26,835 nucleotides of DNA from an uncultured Eggerthellaceae bacterium. Lineage in GTDB: Bacteria > Actinomycetota > Coriobacteriia > Coriobacteriales > Eggerthellaceae. The notes beneath the pieces were generated by a model, which was not told the DNA's origin, did no database searches, and saw only the letters and a program-made list of their open reading frames with translations. A program made the position numbers and the translations under genes. The stretch is from positions 1 through 26,835 of the forward strand of contig CASTMW010000010.1 of NCBI GenBank assembly GCA_949450265.1, in the 5' to 3' direction. Shown here one piece after another: positions 8,901 through 14,803 of the stretch (the first letter of the stretch is position 1; each line of letters starts with the position of its first letter).

Positions 8901-8985
8901 CGATGAGGCGGCTGCCGAGCTTGCCGCCGAGGGCGACTACGCTGACGCCCAGGCTGCTGCCGAGGCTTCGAAGGAGGTTCACTAA
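5959..8985 (+). CDS. Molybdopterin-dependent oxidoreductase with repeat-bearing C-terminal extension
   Basis: The catalytic subunit of a DMSO-reductase-superfamily enzyme, 1008 residues. C19-xx-C22-xxx-C26 and C53 bind an N-terminal [4Fe-4S] cluster. R55 sits where related enzymes carry Lys or Arg. C145, in NALLCW, aligns with the metal-ligand cysteine of acetylene hydratase. The DYWMTPTALQADYVFPAAG stretch and a C-terminal cofactor-binding domain (about 615-740) complete the core. There is no Tat signal, so the enzyme should be cytoplasmic. After about residue 740 comes a 268-residue extension with two diverged aromatic repeats (795-858 and 883-950) and an Ala/Glu-rich acidic tail. The next gene overlaps the stop by one base. 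Eggerthellaceae use such enzymes for catechol dehydroxylation among other reactions. The substrate cannot be read from sequence. Confidence 0.9.
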   Translation: MAEKPSIFDEGVECIKSLCYFCHANCGVLAYVKDGEVFKIEGDPNYSSQGGLCCRGTSALLHVNHPARVNHALKRVGEKGEGKWEQIDYDQAIQEVADKLNQIKAESGAEAVASAGGTTRTDDWARRRFLNQFGTPNGFHNALLCWIPTFMAETCVAGWSPFETDLGAARSLILWGMNPAASTLGGMHGYTDLKMNGLKMIVVDPRYSETASKADLWLPLRPGSDAALAMAMLHTIIFEGLYDINFVTEWCEGFDELQDHMIDYSPEWAAPITWLDSEQIRAAARMYAMNKPGCIQWGCTWDQNGSTSTTASHALALIRAICGNLDIPGGDGMPGPALNFLTDEELELNQLLPEEVKSKQIGSDKFKLTSWPGYQLISDNAMRKWGKTLPTEWFCEAHGPSVFKAILTGDPYQIRALICNATNPINSYGDAKMTLAALKKVEFLVVVDYWMTPTALQADYVFPAAGALERPTIITHYGATDSLMGGRRAMQPKYDRHTDMVFWRKLGLACGQDPANWPWETEEEAYWAVIEPMGLPINSYNEFVDQVRMYFPPLHQTKYVQNGGFWTPSGKVECNSSILRTLGYSGMPIYTGMAESELTTPEVAEEYPIVLTTGGGFMPYHHSEHFQMQGIRYLYPDPYFCINPKLAEKLKIENGDWCWIETRRGRIKMRAGVEEIVDPRVVMCPRGWWFPERDGAADPANPFGCLESNVNTLTSVDDWDCDPMGGSWNNRGLMCKVYKCGDLDNTFTPDDAQFSIPGSAKEPGIHMTYSEMKTCREPIPFEAPTTDRDVPEGYVWTWQDDQVYQKGTGFKLDDSGWLIDPKDKSYVDAYTGWRYDDNQKCLVDITTGKKYTLEREEIPELAGIRLYPGVETAPYEIASELLVWDAAKGYATFAGAKGEGKIYNPDTQWVIGIEDNIYYDQYRGYAYDPTDNTLVDMESGVRYTMAYEQITGNDELPVNTVAAEAEAAESTDAAVEAHIEADEAAAELAAEGDYADAQAAAEASKEVH

Positions 8986-9566
8986 TGACGCGTTATTGCA
9001 TGGTCATCGACCAGCGGCGCTGCATCGGCTGCCAGTCCTGCACCGTGGCATGCCGCACGTGGAACGAGCTGCCGCTCGACATCGTCTATAACCCGGTGCT
9101 CAGCGAAGGCGTGAAGGGCGAATGGCCCAACGTGCACCGCAATTGGGTGCCCACGCTGTGCATGCACTGCGAGAAGCCGGCCTGCGTGCCGTGCTGCCCG
9201 ACCGGTGCCAGCCAGCAGGATGCTGACGGCACGGTCTGGATCGACTACGACAAGTGCATGGCCTGCCTGGCCTGCGTGAATGCGTGCCCCTACGGCATGC
9301 GCGACCAGTCCAAGCTGCAGCCGCATCTGCACCGCTTCGTGCGCAAGTGCACGTTCTGCCGCACCCGCCGTGCTGAGGAACCGGGTCGCGACCCGTATTG
9401 CGTGCAGACCTGCCATCAGAAGGCGCGCATCTTCGGCGACCTGGACGATCCCGAGTCGGAGGTTTCGAAGCTGATCGGCTCCGCTGAGACCTTCCGCCTG
9501 CTGGAGGATATGGGTACGGGCCCGCAAATCTACTACATCCCCGACCTTGGAGGTACGGCAAAATGA
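8985..9566 (+). CDS. Four-cluster [4Fe-4S] ferredoxin subunit (PsrB/DmsB type)
   Basis: A 193-residue electron-transfer subunit. Four cysteine groups are visible: C13-xx-C16-xx-C19-xxx-C23, a second starting at C59 (CMHCEKPACVPCCPTG), a third at C91-xx-C94-xx-C97-xxx-C101, and a fourth starting C122-xx-C125 with its pair near residue 145. This is the standard pattern for four [4Fe-4S] clusters in complex iron-sulfur molybdoenzymes. AAGGAGG at 8971-8977 and the TAATG overlap with the catalytic subunit show translational coupling. Its stop overlaps the next start as ATGA. It should pass electrons between the NrfD-type anchor and the molybdopterin subunit. No signal peptide is present, consistent with a cytoplasmic location. 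Confidence 0.93.
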   Translation: MTRYCMVIDQRRCIGCQSCTVACRTWNELPLDIVYNPVLSEGVKGEWPNVHRNWVPTLCMHCEKPACVPCCPTGASQQDADGTVWIDYDKCMACLACVNACPYGMRDQSKLQPHLHRFVRKCTFCRTRRAEEPGRDPYCVQTCHQKARIFGDLDDPESEVSKLIGSAETFRLLEDMGTGPQIYYIPDLGGTAK

Positions 9567-10564
9567 GACATCACTTCTGGAAATGGCCGATACCCGTCTA
9601 TCTGTTCTTGGGCGGTCTCGGCGGCGGTATCTTCTGTCTCGCCGCCATCCTCACCCTGTTCGTGTTCCCTGGGGTGGAGGCGGTGCCGCAGGCGCTGGCA
9701 TGGCCTGGCTTCATCTCCATCCTGTGCCTTGGCTTCGGCTGCCTGATGCTGGTGGCCGACCTGGGTCAGCCCATGGTGTTCTATCGCGCGTTCGTGAAGA
9801 GCACCAGCGTGCTGGCATGGGGCGCGCGCCTGCTCACGGTGTGCATGATCTTCGGGCTGCTGTGGTTCGTGAGCTACATTCCGTGGGAGTGGTTCAGGCC
9901 CATCGCTGACTTCTTCGTGTTCTTCCGTCCGCTGAACATCGCCATCGCAGGCATCGCGGGCACGTGCATCATGCTCTACACGGGCATCTTCCTGTCCACG
10001 CTGAAGGCGCATGCCTTCTGGGCCACCCCGGCGCTGCCGGTGTTGTTCACCATCTCGGCGCTGTCCACGGCATGCGCGGCTATCGCGCTGTCCATCGGTT
10101 GGTGGCCGGCTGACACCTCCATCCATAGCGAGGCTGGCCTGGCGGTCATCGAATCTGCTGCCGAAGCGAGCCATATCCTGCATATGGTGGACGTCATCTT
10201 GGTGGTGTGTGAGATCGTGGTGCTGCTGGTCATGGTGCTGTCCTTCTTGGGCGCGGGCAACAAGACCGCCAACAAGGTGGGCCACAAGTGGGTGCATGGC
10301 TCCTATGCGCTGGCATTCTGGGGCGGCATGATGGTGATGGGCTTGGGGCTGCCTGAGTTCATGTACATCTTCATGGACGGCACGGTGGCGTCCAGCGTGA
10401 TTGCACCCATCCTGGTGCTCTGCGGTGGCTGCCTGCTGCGCTTCATGGTGGTCAACAGCGACGAGCGCGCGCCGCTTCCCGGCGAGGATCTCTTCTTCGA
10501 GAAGCTGCCCCCGCGCGATGCGGAGTTCATCACGAAGTGGACCTACGGCGAGAACATCTACTAG
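9563..10564 (+). CDS. NrfD/PsrC-family membrane anchor subunit
   Basis: A 333-residue polytopic membrane protein with about eight to nine hydrophobic segments. The N terminus (HFWKWPIPVYLFLGGLGGG) is the typical NrfD/PsrC opening, and ADLGQP near residue 70 is conserved in the family. NrfD proteins bind menaquinone and exchange electrons with a four-cluster ferredoxin subunit. The gene overlaps its partner by four bases and closes the operon; two hairpins follow the stop. The C-terminal 35 residues after the last membrane segment are hydrophilic (LPGEDLFFEKLPPRDAEF). Confidence 0.92.
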   Translation: MRHHFWKWPIPVYLFLGGLGGGIFCLAAILTLFVFPGVEAVPQALAWPGFISILCLGFGCLMLVADLGQPMVFYRAFVKSTSVLAWGARLLTVCMIFGLLWFVSYIPWEWFRPIADFFVFFRPLNIAIAGIAGTCIMLYTGIFLSTLKAHAFWATPALPVLFTISALSTACAAIALSIGWWPADTSIHSEAGLAVIESAAEASHILHMVDVILVVCEIVVLLVMVLSFLGAGNKTANKVGHKWVHGSYALAFWGGMMVMGLGLPEFMYIFMDGTVASSVIAPILVLCGGCLLRFMVVNSDERAPLPGEDLFFEKLPPRDAEFITKWTYGENIY

Positions 10565-10578
10565 GCGCTGCGGTCCTG

Positions 10579-10600
10579 TCGGGTGCATAGCGCCACCCGA
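10579..10600 (+). terminator. First hairpin after the NrfD gene
   Basis: TCGGGTG (10579-10585) and CACCCGA (10594-10600) form a perfect 7-bp stem with an 8-nt loop, starting 15 nt after the NrfD stop. No T-run follows. It may act as a weak terminator or 3'-end stabiliser. Confidence 0.38.
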
Positions 10601-10607
10601 AGAGGCT

Positions 10608-10616
10608 TGCTACAAT
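10608..10616 (+). promoter_or_regulatory. Extended -10 promoter for the second molybdoenzyme operon
   Basis: TGC-TACAAT is an extended -10 element placed between two hairpins. Transcription would begin near 10623, inside the left arm of the next hairpin, so new transcripts would lack the intact hairpin that read-through transcripts carry. No clear -35 is seen, as is common for extended -10 promoters. Confidence 0.42.
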
Positions 10617-10650
10617 GAAGGAAGGGCATCAGCCCTTCCTTCTTGCTTCT
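10617..10650 (+). terminator. 11-bp-stem hairpin directly upstream of the CCG-protein ribosome binding site
   Basis: GAAGGAAGGGC (10617-10627) and GCCCTTCCTTC (10632-10642) form a perfect 11-bp stem with an ATCA tetraloop, followed by TTGCTTCT. The weak T-rich tail makes it a plausible intrinsic terminator for the NrfD operon or an attenuator for the next one. Confidence 0.6.
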
Positions 10651-10660
10651 AGGAGGTCCT

Positions 10661-11719
10661 TTGGAAGATTTCGTTTTCATCGACGCACTGAGCGGGGATG
10701 CCATCGGTCTGACCTACGAAGGCGGCGATGCCACCGTGCAGCGCGGCGATGGCACGCTGCCGGCGTGCACCTCGGTGTTCTTTCCCGGTTGCTCGCTGCT
10801 CAACTATGCGATGCCGCTGGTGTCGGCGGTCTACGACACGCTGGTGGATGCGAGTGAGGTCGATGGCATATCGGTGCTCTGCTGCGGGAAGATACTGAGC
10901 TATGAACCTGATGGCGACACGCTGCGCGCTGCCTTCGAGGAAGAGCTGCGCGAAGCGGTGGCGGCATCAGGCATCAGGCGGTTCGTTTGCGCTTGTCCGA
11001 ACTGCGTGAAGGCGCTGCGCGAGGCGTTCAGCCTGGATCCGCGCACGGCGCATATAGAGCTTGCCGTGCTACCGCAGGTGTTGGCCGATCTGGGATATCA
11101 GCTGGATCGGGATACGTGCGCGCTGCTGGTGAAGGGCGATGCAGGGGCACCGGTGCTCTTCTGCACGCACGATTCGTGTCCTGATCGCGAATACGGCGAC
11201 TTCGCGCGGGGACTACGCGCATTGCTGCTCGATGGCCTGTGGGCCGAGCCTGAGCACTGCTGGCGTCGATCGGTGTGCTGCGGATCGCTTCCGCGGGCAG
11301 CTGGCAAGTTCGATCAGGCTGACCGCTGCGCTAACATCAACGGGCGCGAAGCGGTGGAGGTGGGCGCAGATGCCATCATCACGGCTTGCGTCAGCTGCGA
11401 TTTCCAGCTGAATATGGCGCAGCCTTATGTGCAATGTGTGCACTATCTTGAGATGCTGTACGCCTGGCGCGTCGACTGGAGCGCTGCTGCGGGGTGCATG
11501 AAGCTGCGCTTCCTGTTCGACAGCACGCTGGGGGCTATCGAGCGCGATGCGAGCGAGCGAGCCTTCGCTGGCTTGGGAGGCCCGATGGATGGCGCTCTTG
11601 GTCAGGCTGACGAGGTCATAGGGGAGCGCGATCCGGTGGCGCAGGCGGAATCCGCACCATCGAGCGAGGCGCGTGCGGCCAGCGATGCGGGCAGTGAGGA
11701 TCGGTCGGTGGGCCGATGA
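10661..11719 (+). CDS. HdrB-like (CCG-domain) Fe-S protein
   Basis: A 352-residue cytoplasmic protein with two cysteine-rich CCG modules like heterodisulfide reductase subunit B. Module one is C44-x29-CC(74-75)-x36-CPNC ending at C115. Module two, about residues 165-260, reads C-x32-CC-x35-CVSC, close to the classic CX31-39CCX35-36CXXC pattern that holds a non-cubane [4Fe-4S] cluster. Such proteins act in thiol/disulfide or electron-transfer chemistry. The last 50 residues are low-complexity and acidic. Start choice: the frame extends to a TTG at 10643, but AGGAGG at 10651-10656 lies after that codon and four bases before the TTG at 10661, so I chose 10661. The stop overlaps the next start as ATGA, showing tight coupling to the molybdoenzyme. 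Confidence 0.83.
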   Translation: MEDFVFIDALSGDAIGLTYEGGDATVQRGDGTLPACTSVFFPGCSLLNYAMPLVSAVYDTLVDASEVDGISVLCCGKILSYEPDGDTLRAAFEEELREAVAASGIRRFVCACPNCVKALREAFSLDPRTAHIELAVLPQVLADLGYQLDRDTCALLVKGDAGAPVLFCTHDSCPDREYGDFARGLRALLLDGLWAEPEHCWRRSVCCGSLPRAAGKFDQADRCANINGREAVEVGADAIITACVSCDFQLNMAQPYVQCVHYLEMLYAWRVDWSAAAGCMKLRFLFDSTLGAIERDASERAFAGLGGPMDGALGQADEVIGERDPVAQAESAPSSEARAASDAGSEDRSVGR

Positions 11720-13908
11720 GGGTCGAGAAGAGGACCAACTGCCATTTTTGTGGGTATCTGTGCGGGGTAGTGGCAACGGTGGAGGATGGGCGCGTCGTCG
11801 ATCTTCGGCCTGATCCGACCCGCTATCCCTATGACGAGCGCATCATGGCTGGATGCCGCCGCTGGCGCATGAATCTGGATGTGCTGGATGGTGAAGATCG
11901 CGTGAACCATCCGCTACATCGGGTCGGCCAGCGCGGGTCGGGCCAATGGGAGCGTGTGAGCTGGGATGAGGCGTTGGATGGCATCGCAGGGGCGCTTGAC
12001 GGGTTGCGTCGCGAACATGGGCCGGGCGTGCTGGCTTCCATGATTGGCGGTCCGCATACCTCGTTTTGGCCATTGCATCGCTTCATGACGCTGTTCGGCT
12101 CGCCCAACAACATGGGGATCGGCCAGATCTGCTGGAATCCGCGCATCTGGATGGATGTTGTCACGTTCGGATGGACGGTGGAGGCCGATATCCGTCCCGA
12201 GACGGGTTGCGTGTTCGTTTGGGGCACCAATCCGGCCGAATCGGACAATTCCTTGTTCTGGCGCACGCTACTGAAGACCGGGCGCGATCCGGAAACGAAG
12301 CTGGTAGTCATCGACCCGCGCTTCACGCGCACGGCCCGCGCGGCCGACCTGTGGCTGGCACCCCAGCCGGGCACGGATTGCACGCTGGCGCTGGCCTTCC
12401 TGAACGTGATCGTTTCCGAAGGGCTCTATGACCGGGATTTCGTGGAGGTGTGGTGCCATGGCTTCGATGAGTTAGTGGACCATGTGCAGCCTTACACGCC
12501 CGAGCATGCAGCCGAGGTGTGCGGCGTGGATGCGGAGGATATCCGCACGGCCGCGCGTTGGTTCGCCTGCGCGCGTCCCAGCGCGCTTGTGTCTGGACGT
12601 GGGATCGACCAGGTGGGCGCATCGGTAGCGCCCACGCACCGGGCCATCTGCTGCTTGCGGGCCATCACGGGCAATCTGGATGTTCCCGGTTCCTGCGTGC
12701 TGGCCGATGCCAGCGATTTCATCCAAGAGGCCGACCTTGAGCTGACCTTGGAGCATATGGACGAGCTTTCGGCGAGGTGTACGAACACGCCCTACACGCC
12801 GCTGCAATGCTATGAGGGATATGCCAAAGTGGAAGAGCTGCCCGTTCGCTATCTGACATCGGCCCATCCCGATCTGGTGCTGCATGCCATGGAGACCGGC
12901 CAGCCGTATCCAGTGCGCGCGCTGATCGTTGAGGCCACCAATCCGCTGCTCACCTATGCGGATACCCATCGGGTGTATCGTGCGCTGAAGGGGCTCGATC
13001 TGATCGTGGTGCTGGATTACTATCTGACGCCCACCGCACAGCTTGCCGATTATGTCCTGCCTGCTGCAGGCGCTATCGAACGGCCGACCTTCCAGGCCCA
13101 TGGTGGTGTGGGCAACATCGCCTACGGGGGTGCTGCAGCCTGCGCGCCCTATTACGAGCGCAAGACGGACTACGAGGTGTTCCGCGAGTTGGGCATTCGT
13201 TTGGGGCAGCAGGACGAATGGCCCGATGCCACCTTTGAAGAGGCTATCGCACGTACGTTGGCGCCCGCGGGCATGACCTGGGAGCAGTACTGCGATACAG
13301 GCATCTACTTCCGCGCGCCGTGGTACCAGAAGCACGAGATGACCGATGAGCAGATGCGCCCTGCGGGCTTCGCCACCACCACCGGGAAGGTGGAGCTGGC
13401 AAGCGAATTGCTGCCGAAGCTGGGCGGCGATCGCCTTCCTAAGCCAGCCACGCCGCGCATGCTATGCAGCGATGCGTTCGTTGCCGCGCGCCAGCGCGAG
13501 GGATGGCAGCACGTGAAGCTGATGACCGGGGGGCGCAAGCAGCCCTACAACGCTTCCATGTATCTGAACAACGCGGCGTTCCGCGCCGCTGTGCCAGAGC
13601 CGGTGCTGGAGATGAGTCCGCGTACCGCCGAAGAGCTGGGGTTCGTGGCCGGAGATACGGTGCAGATAGCGTCTGATAGTGGCACGGCGCTGCTAAAGGT
13701 TGCTACAATTCCCATGGCGGATGGGGTGGTGCAGGCCGATTACGGTTGGTGGCATCCCGAATGGCCATGGGACGAACGCGAAGGCGGCATGTGGACCTCG
13801 TGCTCGATCGATCAGTCGGAACCGTTGATCGGCACGTGGTCCTATAACGCGATCGACTGCATGATCAGGAAGACTGAAGGACCTCTCAGCTGGGATGAGC
13901 TGGGATAG
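11716..13908 (+). CDS. Second molybdopterin-dependent oxidoreductase, acetylene hydratase/transhydroxylase-like
   Basis: A 730-residue DMSO-reductase-superfamily enzyme without a Tat signal. C9-xx-C12-xxx-C16 and C47 bind a [4Fe-4S] cluster, with spacing almost identical to acetylene hydratase (C9, C12, C16, C46 as I recall it). C139 in GQICWNP falls at the metal-ligand cysteine. The catalytic Asp13 of acetylene hydratase is replaced by Gly13, so that reaction is unlikely. The stretch DYYLTPTAQLADYVLPAAG is shared with the first molybdoenzyme of the window, and the two are paralogues. It lacks the long C-terminal extension. No dedicated ferredoxin/NrfD pair adjoins it; the coupled HdrB-like protein upstream and the ferredoxin-DUF169 protein downstream are the likely redox partners. 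Substrate unknown. Confidence 0.9.
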   Translation: MRVEKRTNCHFCGYLCGVVATVEDGRVVDLRPDPTRYPYDERIMAGCRRWRMNLDVLDGEDRVNHPLHRVGQRGSGQWERVSWDEALDGIAGALDGLRREHGPGVLASMIGGPHTSFWPLHRFMTLFGSPNNMGIGQICWNPRIWMDVVTFGWTVEADIRPETGCVFVWGTNPAESDNSLFWRTLLKTGRDPETKLVVIDPRFTRTARAADLWLAPQPGTDCTLALAFLNVIVSEGLYDRDFVEVWCHGFDELVDHVQPYTPEHAAEVCGVDAEDIRTAARWFACARPSALVSGRGIDQVGASVAPTHRAICCLRAITGNLDVPGSCVLADASDFIQEADLELTLEHMDELSARCTNTPYTPLQCYEGYAKVEELPVRYLTSAHPDLVLHAMETGQPYPVRALIVEATNPLLTYADTHRVYRALKGLDLIVVLDYYLTPTAQLADYVLPAAGAIERPTFQAHGGVGNIAYGGAAACAPYYERKTDYEVFRELGIRLGQQDEWPDATFEEAIARTLAPAGMTWEQYCDTGIYFRAPWYQKHEMTDEQMRPAGFATTTGKVELASELLPKLGGDRLPKPATPRMLCSDAFVAARQREGWQHVKLMTGGRKQPYNASMYLNNAAFRAAVPEPVLEMSPRTAEELGFVAGDTVQIASDSGTALLKVATIPMADGVVQADYGWWHPEWPWDEREGGMWTSCSIDQSEPLIGTWSYNAIDCMIRKTEGPLSWDELG

Positions 13909-13926
13909 ATATCAGGAGGATGACGG

Positions 13927-14793
13927 ATGGCCGATAAACGACAGGCGTTGCTCATTTTCAGCAAGCCTCCGATCCCGGGCATGGTGAAGACGCGCCTGAC
14001 CCAAGCGCATGGCGGCTTCTTGACCGATGAGCAAGCGGCGCAGTTCTTCAAGCTGTCGCTCTACGATGTGGCTGAGGCCAGCATGCAGGCTCTGATGGAG
14101 CTGCAGGCGGAAAACAATGCGCTGGTGGCGGCCGATCCCACAGCTGATCGCATCACCTACGACTTCTTCGTGTCGACCACGCCGGCGCAGAACCTCGATC
14201 TGATGCGGCAGACCTTCGACGCCATCGGTCCGTGGCCCATGGAGATCCACTACATCACCGATGAGGGCGCCACCTTCGACGACCACTTCGACGACGCGTT
14301 CCGTCAGATCTTCGCCATGGGATACGAGCACATCGTGTCGGTGGGAGGCGATATCCCCACCATGCCGAAATCGCACGTGACCCAGGCGTTCCAGTGGCTC
14401 GATTATTACCGTTCGCTAGGCACGCCCGGCTTCGTGTGCGCGCCGTGCCAGGAATGCGGCACGTCGCTGGTGGGATTCAGCTGCGATACGCCCATCAATC
14501 ACCAAGGGGTGTATTACAACACCAACGGGGTGGCGGCACTGGATGCCTACATGGCGAAGACGGCAGCCATGGGAATCCCGGTGTCCTATTTCGCGCCCAT
14601 CGCCGACATCGACGAGAAGGTTGATCTGGCCCATGCCATCAGCTGCATGAACGCCATCGCGCAGGCAGCGCGCTACCAGCACGAGCTGTTCGTGCCGCAT
14701 CGCGTGCTGAACTGGGTGAACTTCATGGGCATCACGGTGAGCACGCCGCCCAACGAAGAGCATGACCCCAGGCAGTACATCGATCAGGCATGA
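13927..14793 (+). CDS. DUF2064 / TIGR04282-type GT-A-fold transferase
   Basis: A 288-residue protein whose N terminus, LLIFSKPPIPGMVKTRL, matches the nucleotide-sugar binding start of the DUF2064 family, a GT-A fold also related to the nucleotidyltransferases MobA and CofC. VGGDIPTMP, with the GGD beginning at residue 140, is the metal-binding acidic motif region. The protein is longer than the usual 200 or so residues and has extra sequence between these motifs and at the C terminus. AGGAGG at 13914-13919 is seven bases from the ATG. Family members are often found beside radical SAM enzymes, as here. Whether it transfers a sugar or a nucleotide is not decided by the sequence; a role in modifying the pterin cofactor is only a guess. 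Confidence 0.78.
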   Translation: MADKRQALLIFSKPPIPGMVKTRLTQAHGGFLTDEQAAQFFKLSLYDVAEASMQALMELQAENNALVAADPTADRITYDFFVSTTPAQNLDLMRQTFDAIGPWPMEIHYITDEGATFDDHFDDAFRQIFAMGYEHIVSVGGDIPTMPKSHVTQAFQWLDYYRSLGTPGFVCAPCQECGTSLVGFSCDTPINHQGVYYNTNGVAALDAYMAKTAAMGIPVSYFAPIADIDEKVDLAHAISCMNAIAQAARYQHELFVPHRVLNWVNFMGITVSTPPNEEHDPRQYIDQA

Positions 14794-14803
14794 GGCGGCA
14801 GCG

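Noticed and set aside
6469..8982. A long minus-strand open frame of 837 codons opposite the first molybdoenzyme
   Set aside because: It mirrors the codon pattern of a GC-rich gene on the other strand, has His/Arg/Val-rich composition without domain motifs, and overlaps a gene with clear cluster and cofactor motifs.
10643..10660. TTG at 10643 as start of the CCG protein
   Set aside because: The AGGAGG ribosome binding site lies after this codon, so the start must be downstream; TTG at 10661 fits.
12472..13335. Minus-strand frame of 287 codons opposite the second molybdoenzyme
   Set aside because: Same shadow effect: no recognisable motif, no ribosome binding site of note, and full overlap with a well-supported gene.
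11716..13908. Assignment as acetylene hydratase
   Set aside because: The cluster spacing matches, but Gly replaces the catalytic Asp next to the second cluster cysteine, and the operon partners do not fit acetylene use.
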